Assembly: GCF_028656955.1 (NCBI RefSeq)
Contig: NZ_JAMDGY010000007.1
Coordinates: 56,771-120,770 of the forward strand
Origin: Pseudomonas fontis
GTDB lineage: Bacteria; Pseudomonadota; Gammaproteobacteria; Pseudomonadales; Pseudomonadaceae
DNA: 64,000 nt
Reading direction: 5' to 3'
Below, piece by piece: positions 17,364 through 27,316 of this stretch. The position numbers and the translations under genes are program-made. The notes under the pieces were generated by a model. That model worked only from the letters and a program-made list of their open reading frames with translations. It searched no databases and was not told where the DNA came from. Numbering within the stretch: the first letter of the stretch is position 1; every line of letters begins with the position of its first letter.

Positions 17364-19511
17364 TTAGTGACATTCGCGCCAAGTCGGCCCGATCTTTCCT
17401 TCTGTATCGAGGACACAGCGAAACCCGAAGGACTCGCCTACGTTGCGAATGGCTTGCTGAGCAGCGGCCACACAGACCTCCCCAATCTCTTGGGTGCGTG
17501 CAGCAATCTGTAATTCGTCGTGGACCCATGCCATGAAGCAGAAGTCGCCATCCCATCCATGGATGAACCCGTGGTCCTCCATAAGGAGCCTTTCGGTTTC
17601 TACTACCCACGCCTTGCAGATGAGCGCACCGGCTGACTGAAGGAGTGTGTTGAGGGCGCTGTGAGGTGAGCGGACGTGAATCTTTCGGCCATCCAAGCCC
17701 TTGATCCAACGGCGCTTCCACTTGATGTCAAACTTGCGAAGGGCTTGGTTCCACTTCTGGTCTGAGATAAGGGAGTCTTCGAGGGCTGCTCGGAGGTCAG
17801 CGATAACGGGCGTACCTTCAAGGAAGGCTTTCTTCAGCTCCTTACCGCGCTTCGCACCACCCCCAACGATGGACCCAATCTTTGCGTCACCAGCGCCATA
17901 CAAGAACGCATAGATGAACGTCTTCGCCATGTCCCGCCAACGGTCGTGGTCGTGATTGGCCTTGTCTCGGATAGTCGCCTGACAGATGCCAGCAGCCACC
18001 CCGTTAGCCCAATGCACGTCACCGTTAAGCACCTGATCGGCGTAAGCACCATCGTCGTACTTGGCGCCAAAGTGGCCCAGGCAGCGAAGCTCAAGGCCCG
18101 AAGCATCCACGCCAACCTGCACGCAGTTCTCCCAGCCCTTAAAGCGCTTCCGAGCGAAGACCGCGCCAAACAAAGCACGGCACTCAGGCCCGTAAGGACT
18201 CTTGGCGCTGGGCACCTGGCCCATGTTTGGATAGCTGTGAGTTGCACGCCCAGTGACAGCGCCGTTGGGGTTGATAGAGCCGTGCATTGAGCCGTCTGAA
18301 CGAACCAGTCGCATCCATGCGTTATCCCCTTCGGCCAGCATCCCGATTCGCTTTTGGATCATCAGGTAATCGCGGACCAAGGCGATGCACGCTTGGGCGT
18401 CAGGGTCAGCAACGGTCACGCCTTCAAGCGTCTCGTCGTCAACCTTCGGCGCGCCCTTATCAGTGAATTCGGTGGGCTCCCATCCTGCGATCTTGAGGAC
18501 CCGTATGAGGTGCGCACCAGATGCAGGATTGAACGTAACGAACTCGACAGGCGTATATGGGGCACCTGCGAAAGTCTCCCGCGTGTCCTTCTTCTTGCCG
18601 TCTTTGAGGTAAACACCGCCCACTTTCGGATACTTGACCCGAGGCATTGGGCGACCGTCAGACCACTTCTCAAGGGCCTTACCGGTCTTAGGGTTTATGA
18701 ACAGCTCATTACCGCCCTTGGGTTGATACCAAGAACCGAATGTCTTGATGAGCTTCACCAAGAGGTCAGAGCGTTGGCCTGCAAGATCCGCATAGAGCCT
18801 TTCAGCACCGTCAGAGTCGAACGGGAAACCGTTGCGCTCCATCTGAGCCAGAGCCCACGCTGTTTCATGCTCAAGATGAACCGCACGGATTGACTGCATC
18901 CAGTGTTCACCATTGGGAGCAAGCCCAGCGGGGAAGTAGTACGGGTCAGACATCAACTTGGTGACAAGCTTGGTCGTGACCACAACGTCCTGAACGCAGT
19001 AGTCCTGCATGGCGCGGGACCAGTTCTTCCATTCGAGACCCGGCGTGTACACGGTGCCATCTGCAAGACACTGGGCCTTGAAGTCGGTCGTGTACTCCCC
19101 TTTCATCTCGCCTAAGCGATAGCCCCAAGCTTCCAAGGCATGAGACCCAAAGCGATTACCTGGGAGTCGCCCGGTTCGCAATAAGCCACCATCTGTGTCC
19201 CGTAGATTCGCGTGGATCAGTCGGGACAGGACAAGGGTGTCCATGACCTTCTTGCGAGGGATGTTGAGGCGCTTACCGAAGTATTGGCGCTTTAGCTTGT
19301 CGAGGACCGGGATGTCGTACTTGATCCCGTTATGGAAGACCACGAGGCCATCCGGCTTGGCTGCTTCAGCTTCGAGCTGGGCGATGTATCGCTTGAGCTG
19401 GTCAGGACCGAACTCGAAGACCTCACCGGTGAAATAATCCTTGCTGACCCCACAGTGAAACTTGCTGACGTTCTCAAGGAGCCCGTCCGTCTCAATGTCA
19501 GAAGTCAGCAT
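17364..19511 (-). CDS. 5: DNA polymerase, family A with 3'-5' exonuclease, T7 gp5-like
   Basis: 715 residues, against 704 in T7. The exonuclease site is intact: D5 and E7 (MLTSDIETDG), HNGIKYD and a YCVQDVVVT motif. The polymerase has motif A VGVDASGLELR, motif B around KTFIYAFLYGAGD and motif C WVHDEL with D665 (T7 D654). The thioredoxin-binding region is between KLIKTFGSWYQPKGG and RYLMIQKRIG-type blocks. It ends DTEGKIGPTWRECH, as T7 does. The gene starts inside the end of the upstream 4.7-like gene (14-nt overlap). Confidence 0.98.
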   Translation of the reverse strand: MLTSDIETDGLLENVSKFHCGVSKDYFTGEVFEFGPDQLKRYIAQLEAEAAKPDGLVVFHNGIKYDIPVLDKLKRQYFGKRLNIPRKKVMDTLVLSRLIHANLRDTDGGLLRTGRLPGNRFGSHALEAWGYRLGEMKGEYTTDFKAQCLADGTVYTPGLEWKNWSRAMQDYCVQDVVVTTKLVTKLMSDPYYFPAGLAPNGEHWMQSIRAVHLEHETAWALAQMERNGFPFDSDGAERLYADLAGQRSDLLVKLIKTFGSWYQPKGGNELFINPKTGKALEKWSDGRPMPRVKYPKVGGVYLKDGKKKDTRETFAGAPYTPVEFVTFNPASGAHLIRVLKIAGWEPTEFTDKGAPKVDDETLEGVTVADPDAQACIALVRDYLMIQKRIGMLAEGDNAWMRLVRSDGSMHGSINPNGAVTGRATHSYPNMGQVPSAKSPYGPECRALFGAVFARKRFKGWENCVQVGVDASGLELRCLGHFGAKYDDGAYADQVLNGDVHWANGVAAGICQATIRDKANHDHDRWRDMAKTFIYAFLYGAGDAKIGSIVGGGAKRGKELKKAFLEGTPVIADLRAALEDSLISDQKWNQALRKFDIKWKRRWIKGLDGRKIHVRSPHSALNTLLQSAGALICKAWVVETERLLMEDHGFIHGWDGDFCFMAWVHDELQIAARTQEIGEVCVAAAQQAIRNVGESFGFRCVLDTEGKIGPTWRECH

Positions 19512-19950
19512 TGGACGTTACCTTGATGCAGCTCAGCGGCAGCCACAGTCCTTGCGTACGGGCCGTACCGCGCATCTCAAAGTGAACGGCCCAGCCGGAA
19601 AACCCCTTCAGCTTTTCGGATTTTTCAGAACCTGGCGCGATCCATTCCGAGGACTCTACGGTGAACACAAACTTGCGATACATGTACGCGTTCAGGAAGT
19701 GCCCAGGAGGCAGGGAAGTCACGGTGAACGAAGCCCCATCACGTACAGGACTGGTGCGCTTTTCAGGAGGCGTAAGAAGTTCTTGAAGCTGCTCCTTGAA
19801 CAACTCCAACTCAGTCTTCGCCGGGGCGATCCAACGAGGCTCTCGCTGAAGGTGGACCTTCGAGTCGTCGTAGGCATAACCCAGCGATTCCAGCAGCTTT
19901 ACAGCAAGTTCACCTTTACGCAGGTGGGCGCGTACTTTTTGATTGTCCAC
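19498..19950 (-). CDS. Small protein at the T7 gene 4.7 position
   Basis: 150 residues. Weak resemblance to T7 gp4.7 at the N-terminus (ELAVKLLESLGYAYDD against SAVHILKNLGWTWTRQ) and the same place before gene 5. The C-terminal half is beta-rich and aromatic (FLNAYMYRKFVFTVESSEWI, FSGWAVHFEMRG). The start is GTG, 7 nt after GGAGG. It overlaps the DNA polymerase start by 14 nt, implying coupled translation. The function is unknown, and the T7 4.7 link is tentative. Confidence 0.7.
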   Translation of the reverse strand: MDNQKVRAHLRKGELAVKLLESLGYAYDDSKVHLQREPRWIAPAKTELELFKEQLQELLTPPEKRTSPVRDGASFTVTSLPPGHFLNAYMYRKFVFTVESSEWIAPGSEKSEKLKGFSGWAVHFEMRGTARTQGLWLPLSCIKVTSNADF

Positions 19951-20040
19951 AGTGAATCCTCCAAAAGAATTGGTGACGGGTTGGGTGTTCGAAGTAAGGT
20001 TGAACGAAGAGTCCCCGTTACGGAGACCCTTGAGTCACTC

Positions 20041-20235
20041 TTAGATCAGAGCTTTCAATGCTTTGGCCTTGGCTGCCAACTGAGTCGCGTCTGCTTCTGC
20101 TCGGTAGCTTTCAACCGTCAGTCGAGCAGCTTTCACCACCAGTTCACGGCGGCGGTCATCGGCTTTCTGTGCGGAAGTAACGAGGGCGGTATGCAGCTTG
20201 GTCAGGACGTAGGTGTAGAGTCGAACGATGCTCAT
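20041..20235 (-). CDS. Small helical protein at the T7 gene 4.3 position
   Basis: 64 residues with a predicted long helix rich in Ala, Arg, Lys and Glu (TSAQKADDRRRELVVKAARL, then EADATQLAAKAKALKALI), probably a coiled coil. It lies 11 nt after the primase-helicase gene, where T7 has the small gene 4.3. It has an AAGGAG ribosome site. No motif gives a function. Confidence 0.65.
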   Translation of the reverse strand: MSIVRLYTYVLTKLHTALVTSAQKADDRRRELVVKAARLTVESYRAEADATQLAAKAKALKALI

Positions 20236-20246
20236 AGGGAATCTCC

Positions 20247-22482
<2,236 letters not shown>

Positions 22483-22563
22483 AGGTAATCCTCCTAAGTT
22501 AAGAGGTGAAAGTGCTGTTAAAGCGAACCTCTTCAGGTCCGCCATACAGTTGCTTGATGGGTA

Positions 22564-23010
22564 TTACGCAGGAGTTCTCTTAAATGCCCATTCGGCCACA
22601 TCAAAGGACGGGCAGGCTTTGCCAGAGTCGAGGTCTCTATGGCCTTTAAGAGTTGCGTTGGGATACAGCGGCACAAGGGTCTCCCAAACCAAAAGGTCCA
22701 GGGCTTTCCATTGGGCATCTGTGAAGTTGTTCTGAGGCTTCAAGTTGTCGTCAACACCACCAACAAGACACACACCGACAGAATCGGAGTTGCGGCCTTT
22801 AACGTGGGACCCGACGACATCATGCGGACGGCCTGTTTCAACAGTTCCATCTCTACGGATGATGTAGTGATAACCAACGTCAAGCCAGCCTTGTTGTACA
22901 TGCCACTGACGAATCTCACGCAGGCCAATGTCCATAGAGGGACGTGTAGCCGCGCAATGAAGAACGATAAGGTTTGTCACCTCCCGCTGTTTAAATTGGA
23001 CACGGGCCAT
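22564..23010 (-). CDS. 3.5: N-acetylmuramoyl-L-alanine amidase (lysozyme), T7 gp3.5-like
   Basis: 148 residues, against 151 in T7. Zinc ligands H18 (VLHCAATRP), H124 (KGHRDLDSG) and C133 (KACPSFDV), with Y47 and K131 at the active site, all match T7. Besides cutting the cell wall at lysis, T7 gp3.5 binds phage RNA polymerase and slows transcription from weak promoters, moving expression to late genes and replication; the strong similarity (HYIIRRDGTVETGRP, NSDSVGVCLVGG) suggests the same here. It follows endonuclease gene 3 by 3 nt. Confidence 0.96.
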   Translation of the reverse strand: MARVQFKQREVTNLIVLHCAATRPSMDIGLREIRQWHVQQGWLDVGYHYIIRRDGTVETGRPHDVVGSHVKGRNSDSVGVCLVGGVDDNLKPQNNFTDAQWKALDLLVWETLVPLYPNATLKGHRDLDSGKACPSFDVAEWAFKRTPA

Positions 23011-23013
23011 TAG

Positions 23014-23463
23014 TTACGCTCCTTTCTCTTTCAGAATTCCGTCAGGAATCTGTTTCTTCTTCTCCTTCATCCAGGCCAGTGGGACCAGCTTGTCTGCGAA
23101 TTGAATATTGTGTTTCTCACACCACGCCCCATAAGTTGTGGGTGAGCCCTTGTAGAGCTTCGCCTTGCTCGATGAGAAGACCAGTCGAATATCAAGCTGG
23201 GGATATTGTTCACGCAGCAACAAGTGCTTTTTGCGGTCTTCAACTTCCCAAATCCCTTTACACTCAATGATGATTCCGTTCCCCAGGATGAAGTCCGGGA
23301 GATACTTAGCGACTCGTGCAGGGATCGTGTAGTTAATCCAATGCTGCTCAAAGGTGTAAGGGATACCGTGCTTGTCCATCAGTTCGCTATTCTTCTCTTC
23401 CAGACCTGACCGAAAGGAACTTGCAGTTCTTCGGGGTCCGGCGTAGCGACCGAATGCGGCCAC
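23014..23463 (-). CDS. 3: Endonuclease I (Holliday junction resolvase), T7 gp3-like
   Basis: 149 residues, exactly the T7 length. The active-site residues E22 (FRSGLEEK), D57 (YLPDFIL), E67 and K69 (IIIECKGIW) correspond to T7 E20, D55, E65 and K67. It resolves branched DNA and breaks host DNA to feed phage synthesis. Further matches are DRKKHLLLREQYPQLDIRLV and KLYKGSPTTYG. Its start lies 3 nt after the SSB stop. Confidence 0.97.
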   Translation of the reverse strand: MAAFGRYAGPRRTASSFRSGLEEKNSELMDKHGIPYTFEQHWINYTIPARVAKYLPDFILGNGIIIECKGIWEVEDRKKHLLLREQYPQLDIRLVFSSSKAKLYKGSPTTYGAWCEKHNIQFADKLVPLAWMKEKKKQIPDGILKEKGA

Positions 23464-23465
23464 TG

Positions 23466-24161
23466 TTAGAAGTCGCCGTCGTTGTCATCCGGGATTTCTT
23501 CCTCAGCGTGACCACGGGAGCTGGCTTCTTCGCCCTCTTCCCATTCACTGGAATCGTCAGCGGAGTAGCCACCCTCTTCCACATCATCAGCCCAGTCGTT
23601 ACCGCCATCGAACTCTTTCAGGTTCAGCAGCATTACGCTGTCGATTTGCAGCTTCACGGAAGCACCGGCCACGGCAGTCCAGCCATACGGGAACAGAGTG
23701 AACTTCACTTTCAGCTCCGAGCCACCAGCGATGGCCGGAACGTTGTCGATACGCTTACCTTTGGAATCGACCACCTTCAGAGGAATCGCTTTGTTCTCCT
23801 GAGTGTTCTTGTCGATGTACGAGGCGTAACCCTTGACTTTGAAGGTCACAGTGCCGTCACCGTTATCCACGAAAGGCATATCGCCCTCGTATGGCAACAG
23901 CGGCTTTTTACCGCGTGGAACCACTGGCGGATTCTTCTCATGCTCAGCCAAGAGTTTCTTGTAGTTGGCTTCATGTGCCTGAACGATCTTATCAATCAGC
24001 GGCTGAGCCACACGGGAAGGAACGGTGAGGTCAACTTTCCAGAGGCCCCGAGGATTGCCGAAACCCTTTTCAGGATTGCCATAGTCCGGTTTCTGAAGGG
24101 AGCAGTACGGTTCTGCGATACCTTTAGGGGTGGTGAAAATTTCTTTGCGTGGACCTGCCAT
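23466..24161 (-). CDS. 2.5: Single-stranded DNA-binding protein, T7 gp2.5-like
   Basis: 231 residues, against 232 in T7. An OB-fold core is followed by a long acidic tail ending PDDNDGDF, with the terminal phenylalanine that T7 gp2.5 needs to contact gp5 and gp4. The N-terminus AGPRKEIFTTPKGIAEPYC is typical of the family. A phage promoter lies about 90 bp upstream, as phi2.5 does in T7. It has a GGAGACC ribosome site. Confidence 0.96.
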   Translation of the reverse strand: MAGPRKEIFTTPKGIAEPYCSLQKPDYGNPEKGFGNPRGLWKVDLTVPSRVAQPLIDKIVQAHEANYKKLLAEHEKNPPVVPRGKKPLLPYEGDMPFVDNGDGTVTFKVKGYASYIDKNTQENKAIPLKVVDSKGKRIDNVPAIAGGSELKVKFTLFPYGWTAVAGASVKLQIDSVMLLNLKEFDGGNDWADDVEEGGYSADDSSEWEEGEEASSRGHAEEEIPDDNDGDF

Positions 24162-24248
24162 AGTTATGGGTCTCCTTATTTGATTACCTGAATTGAAGGC
24201 ACAGGAGTCCGCTCAAGACTTTTAATGGTCTCAAGTGAAATGTCTGTA

Positions 24249-24269
24249 CTTTAAGTGGGTGTTTAAAAC
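24249..24269 (-). promoter_or_regulatory. Phage RNA polymerase promoter, phi2.5 position
   Basis: The minus-strand sequence GTTTTAAACACCCACTTAAAG lies just after the stop of the preceding gene and before gene 2.5. It differs from the consensus by T at -3, as does the copy at 32441-32460. Confidence 0.88.
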
Positions 24270-24629
24270 TTACGAGAAGCTCGGTTGAATAACCTTGCGG
24301 GATTCGCTTTGCAGTTCTTCACGGCTAATTGCCATCGAGATTTCTTGGGCTGGCGACTTGCGCACCGAGCGATACACCGAATAGACCACATGGATAAAGT
24401 GTTCCTTCAAGAACGACTTTTTGAATCGCCATACGTCGTGCTTGAAGTGTGAATTACCACCAGCACCTGCAAGTTCCAGCAAAGTCAGCTCGACCAGCTC
24501 CTGTTGCTTTACGGTCATAAGGCGCTCATACAGAACACCGGCAAGGCCCGACTGTCGGACATGGCTAAAGTTATTCAGGTGTAAGAAGCCGTCTGGTTTG
24601 GCGCGGCCATTGCCTTGTGAAAGATTCAC
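24270..24629 (-). CDS. Hypothetical phage protein, 119 residues
   Basis: The GTG start overlaps the gp2-like stop (GTGA) and has GGAG 7 nt upstream. An internal ATG at residue 39 (MTVKQQELVELTLLELAGAG) is an alternative start. The middle is helical and basic (FKHDVWRFKKSFLKEHFIHV). It stands where T7 has nothing between genes 2 and 2.5. No family is recognised. The stop abuts the phi2.5-type promoter. Confidence 0.65.
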   Translation of the reverse strand: MNLSQGNGRAKPDGFLHLNNFSHVRQSGLAGVLYERLMTVKQQELVELTLLELAGAGGNSHFKHDVWRFKKSFLKEHFIHVVYSVYRSVRKSPAQEISMAISREELQSESRKVIQPSFS

Positions 24630-24817
24630 AGAGTCACTCCAAATCGATCTACGTTAGGAGCCACCACGGGACGGATACGGGTTACACGGGCACCTTTAGT
24701 AAATCGGGTTTCGGCAGATTCCCATGCTGCGTCAATACTAACCGCGTAGATGGTTACTTCATCTACATGGTCGTCAATTTCAACGGTGGCTTTGAAAGCC
24801 TTTTGTGCGAGTTCCAT
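24626..24817 (-). CDS. 2: Host RNA polymerase inhibitor, T7 gp2-like
   Basis: 63 residues from the ATG at 24817, against 64 in T7. The start is chosen because it overlaps the kinase stop (TAATG) and has AAGGAG 10 nt upstream; the longer frame to 24862 lies inside the kinase gene. Alignment with T7 gp2: KAFKATVEIDDHVDEVTIYA against [20 protein letters not shown], and ARVTRIRPVVAP against FEVTRVRPCVAP. T7 gp2 binds the beta' jaw of host RNA polymerase and stops sigma70 transcription so that phage RNA polymerase takes over. Action on Pseudomonas RNA polymerase is inferred. Confidence 0.85.
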   Translation of the reverse strand: MELAQKAFKATVEIDDHVDEVTIYAVSIDAAWESAETRFTKGARVTRIRPVVAPNVDRFGVTL

Positions 24818-25488
24818 TACTTGATTACTCCTTGCTCTTTTAGTTGATCCAACATCGCCCACGGCTCGCCAAGTCGATTCACCACAAGGGCGTCGAAGGG
24901 ATGGGCCATTAGTGCAATATCGGAGATGTGATAAGGCTGATCGTCAACGCCTGGAATGAACCAATCGCGGACTATTCGGATGGTCTTAACTTGAGGTACA
25001 TATAGAAGCCCCTTGTATTCGTTGGGCATCCGCATATCGGTCACGACAACGTGGTCATATGAAGAGTCTTCGAGACCCTGCCGAACTTCTTTCATGCCGA
25101 GGTCAAACCAAATATCCGGCTTACCGAGATATTCGCGGTGGTATTGGGTCCCGAAAGTCTGTAAATGCCAACGAAGGGAACGCGGCGCCCTTGCCTCTGT
25201 TTCAGTGGTCAGTACGTTCTTCAGCAGCCAATAGCTATACGAAGTTCGGGCGATATTCAGCGCGCTCAGAGAGGACTGTGCATGATCCTTCTTGGACTTA
25301 TGCATATCGCTTTGAAAGGCTGCGGCGATGGCACCGGGACCACCCGCAAGAACTTGGGCGCACATTTCCTTGAGGACATCTGCAAATGCAACCCGGAAAA
25401 CTTTGCGGCCTTCAGATTCGAGAAGACCAATCAAAGTATCTTTGCCGGACTTCCCTCGAATGCTGTTAAGACACAGGAGGTCAGTCAT
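24817..25488 (-). CDS. Deoxynucleoside monophosphate kinase, P-loop type
   Basis: 223 residues. The N-terminal P-loop SIRGKSGKDTLIGLL is of the kind seen in phage dNMP kinases (T4 gp1 type, RSGKDT), and ARAPRSLRWHLQTFGTQYHR and VVVTDMRMPNEYKGL fit that family. It would phosphorylate dNMPs released from host DNA. T7 has instead the unrelated kinase gp1.7 near this place. The start overlaps the preceding small gene by 8 nt and the stop overlaps the gp2-like start by 1 nt. Confidence 0.85.
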   Translation of the reverse strand: MTDLLCLNSIRGKSGKDTLIGLLESEGRKVFRVAFADVLKEMCAQVLAGGPGAIAAAFQSDMHKSKKDHAQSSLSALNIARTSYSYWLLKNVLTTETEARAPRSLRWHLQTFGTQYHREYLGKPDIWFDLGMKEVRQGLEDSSYDHVVVTDMRMPNEYKGLLYVPQVKTIRIVRDWFIPGVDDQPYHISDIALMAHPFDALVVNRLGEPWAMLDQLKEQGVIK

Positions 25489-25678
25489 TTACGTATTCCT
25501 TTACTTTCTGCCAGATGTCCAACAGGCGGTTCTTGATACGAACCCAAAGAGCCTCTTTAGGCTTTGGTGTCTGTGCGGGCCGTTGAGTACGCTGATAGGT
25601 AAACAATGCAGCGTTATATGCGCGGTCATTTGCGGACTGCGCCAAACGATAGGCGAACGCGGGCGTGGAGCGAGACAT
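25481..25678 (-). CDS. Hypothetical small phage protein, 65 residues
   Basis: Basic protein (MSRSTPAFAYRLAQSANDRA, then KEALWVRIKNRLLDIWQKVK) with an amphipathic C-terminal helix. It has a strong AAGGAGG site 6 nt before the ATG and an 8-nt overlap with the kinase gene. No family is recognised. The 64 bases between it and the ligase stop hold nothing visible. Confidence 0.7.
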   Translation of the reverse strand: MSRSTPAFAYRLAQSANDRAYNAALFTYQRTQRPAQTPKPKEALWVRIKNRLLDIWQKVKEYVND

Positions 25679-25742
25679 ATAAGTCCTCCTTAATTTTCAT
25701 GTGGGGTGTCCATAGAGTGATTAGCTATTGCCCGGCACTCAT

Positions 25743-26765
25743 TTACTCTTTGATCGTTGGCTCAGAGATGCCCCGGAAAGAATCGAAAGATGGGTGACGC
25801 AAAGAACCGTCCGGGTAACGCTCCATAAAGGTGAGGCGAACTGTGTGACCCTCGTAGGGATTGGAGACTCGCCCACTATTGGCGAATTCAGCCTCCGAAA
25901 CTTTCGCCGTGAACTCATCCATAAGTGCCTTACTGATCTTGCAGGCATTCACAACATGGCCGGATTCAAGAAGAACCTCGAAGCCAATCACCTTGCCTTC
26001 ATTAGCCAGCCCAGGAGTGCCCCAAACAAGACCAACAACCTTCCCGTCTTCGTTATCATCCGGGGTCATCTTCCACATGCCCGATTGCTTTGAGCGTTTA
26101 TAGATCCCGTTAGGATCTTTAAGCACCAAGCCTTCCAACTTACGTTCACGGACAGACTCATAAAGCGTGTCTACCTCTTCCACGCTGAAGCAGTCCAAAG
26201 ACTCAACGACCGACCACGCAATCTCAGGGAAGCGCTCTTTCAGAAGTTTCACTTGATACTCAACGTGGTACTTCATGACACTGTGGGTCACGTCATAGTC
26301 TTGGCCCGAACGGACTACAGACATTGGCAAGATCCCGAACACGATTACTTTCAGACGGCTCAGGTCGATAGCCTGGTGGCGGCGAAGAGTACCGGCGATG
26401 TCTTTACACGGCAGGTCATCAATACGCAGCTCAGCGTCCAGCATGAATCCTTCAGGAAACAGGGCCTCGTCGGTCTCGAAGAAGTCCGGCCAACGATTAT
26501 CAAAGCTCAATGGGTTGCCGACGTGCTGGTGGCAGAACACAGGAAACCGCTTGCCCTCTCGGCTCAGCCATTCCACTGGATAGTCATAGCCGTTCTCATA
26601 GCCCGAACGGCGCTCACCCATAACGCAAAGATTCAACCGGACGCCGTCTTCTTTAACGTCAGCAATCAAATAGGATTCCTCAAGAACCTTACTAACTGCC
26701 TTCTCGTTAAAGTTGACTGGGCGGTGCGGATTGGTTTCGAGGATTACACTTTGAACCTTGCTCAT
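25743..26765 (-). CDS. 1.3: ATP-dependent DNA ligase, T7 gp1.3-like
   Basis: 340 residues, against 359 in T7. The nucleotidyl lysine is K38 in motif I (ADVKEDGVRLN, T7 EIKYDGVRGN). Further motifs are FMLDAELRID, LEGLVLKDPNGIYKRSKQSG and MWKM, and the C-terminal block GLVWGTPGLANEGKVIGFEV is nearly that of T7, as is GSLRHPSFDSFRG. It seals nicks in replication and recombination. Motif I has glutamate where T7 has tyrosine. The start overlaps the previous stop (TAATG). Confidence 0.96.
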   Translation of the reverse strand: MSKVQSVILETNPHRPVNFNEKAVSKVLEESYLIADVKEDGVRLNLCVMGERRSGYENGYDYPVEWLSREGKRFPVFCHQHVGNPLSFDNRWPDFFETDEALFPEGFMLDAELRIDDLPCKDIAGTLRRHQAIDLSRLKVIVFGILPMSVVRSGQDYDVTHSVMKYHVEYQVKLLKERFPEIAWSVVESLDCFSVEEVDTLYESVRERKLEGLVLKDPNGIYKRSKQSGMWKMTPDDNEDGKVVGLVWGTPGLANEGKVIGFEVLLESGHVVNACKISKALMDEFTAKVSEAEFANSGRVSNPYEGHTVRLTFMERYPDGSLRHPSFDSFRGISEPTIKE

Positions 26766-27019
26766 TAATTGGCTTCCTTTAGGTAGTTGAGGGTCTGTTC
26801 CGCCTGATCGCCAGACATATATACAACTGAGCCTGGCTTAGGGTTTATCCAGTCATAAAGCTCGCCGTAAGTACTCTCGGCAATCTTGCATAGACTTTCA
26901 GGATGTCGAGCGCTCCACATTTGAAAGATGATGTCCATGCGGCCCTTGCCCCTTTCCATAATGGAGATAGTCGTCTCTTGGCTCATCGAGTCGACCCATA
27001 CGCTGGCTGTACGGCTCAT
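26765..27019 (-). CDS. Hypothetical small phage protein, 84 residues
   Basis: Linked by TAATG overlaps to the 1.1-like gene before it and the ligase after it, so it is almost certainly translated. Acidic/aromatic protein (MDIIFQMWSARHPESL, YGELYDWINPKPGS). It has the size and place of T7 gp1.2 (85 residues, dGTPase inhibitor), but I see no sequence match and make no functional call. Confidence 0.75.
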   Translation of the reverse strand: MSRTASVWVDSMSQETTISIMERGKGRMDIIFQMWSARHPESLCKIAESTYGELYDWINPKPGSVVYMSGDQAEQTLNYLKEAN

Positions 27020-27165
27020 TATTCAGCCTCTTTCCAGATGTCACGCTTTGCTTGGCGCTGCACTTTGTTCAACTTGCCGCGACGGGTCCGAACAGCTTCC
27101 ATTTCGTCATCAGTGCGGCGCTTGGAAGTGCGGGCGTTACGTTCAATTGTTTGAGTGGATTGCAT
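27019..27165 (-). CDS. 1.1: Small basic protein, T7 gp1.1-like
   Basis: 48 residues, strongly basic (MQSTQTIERNARTSKRRTDD, then RTRRGKLNKVQRQAKRDIWK). It resembles T7 gp1.1 (42 residues) in NARxxE/GRKLNKxKR-type spacing and holds the same place: first gene after RNA polymerase and the paired promoters. The stop overlaps the next start (TAATG). It has an AGGAG site 11 nt upstream. Its function is unknown in T7. Confidence 0.75.
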   Translation of the reverse strand: MQSTQTIERNARTSKRRTDDEMEAVRTRRGKLNKVQRQAKRDIWKEAE

Positions 27166-27203
27166 AGCGAAAAGAACTCCTAAAGTGTTGGAAGATTGGT
27201 TGT

Positions 27204-27224
27204 GCTTTTAGTGGGTGTTTTAGA
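27204..27224 (-). promoter_or_regulatory. Phage RNA polymerase promoter, phi1.1B position
   Basis: The minus-strand sequence TCTAAAACACCCACTAAAAGC matches the consensus core exactly. It stands downstream of the early terminator and before the 1.1-like gene. T7 also has two promoters here (phi1.1A and phi1.1B). Confidence 0.9.
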
Positions 27225-27244
27225 GCGTGAAGAATGCGGACAAA

Positions 27245-27285
27245 GAAAAACCTCAGAGAGACCGGTTAATCTCAATGAGGTTTTC
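27245..27285 (-). terminator. Intrinsic terminator after the RNA polymerase gene (early terminator)
   Basis: AAAACCTCA pairs with TGAGGTTTTT around a loop of about 21 nt, with T runs on both sides, so it could act in both directions. It lies after RNA polymerase gene 1 and between two phage promoters. It may end host-polymerase early transcription, the job of TE in T7, although TE there lies after gene 1.3. Confidence 0.7.
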
Positions 27286-27290
27286 ATTGT

Positions 27291-27310
27291 GCTTTTAGTG
27301 GGTGTTTTAA
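27291..27310 (-). promoter_or_regulatory. Phage RNA polymerase promoter, phi1.1A position
   Basis: The minus-strand TTAAAACACCCACTAAAAGC is the full consensus of this prophage. It lies 7 bp after the RNA polymerase stop codon. Confidence 0.92.
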
Positions 27311-27316
27311 GCGGGA

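Noticed and set aside
19960..20035. GAACACCCAACCC near 19990 as a ninth phage promoter, and an imperfect hairpin beside it
   Set aside because: The CACTA core is missing, and the hairpin has a mismatched stem and no T run.
22483..22545. Longer start for the nucleotidyltransferase
   Set aside because: The strong AGGAGG site lies inside the extension, 7 nt before the ATG at 22482.
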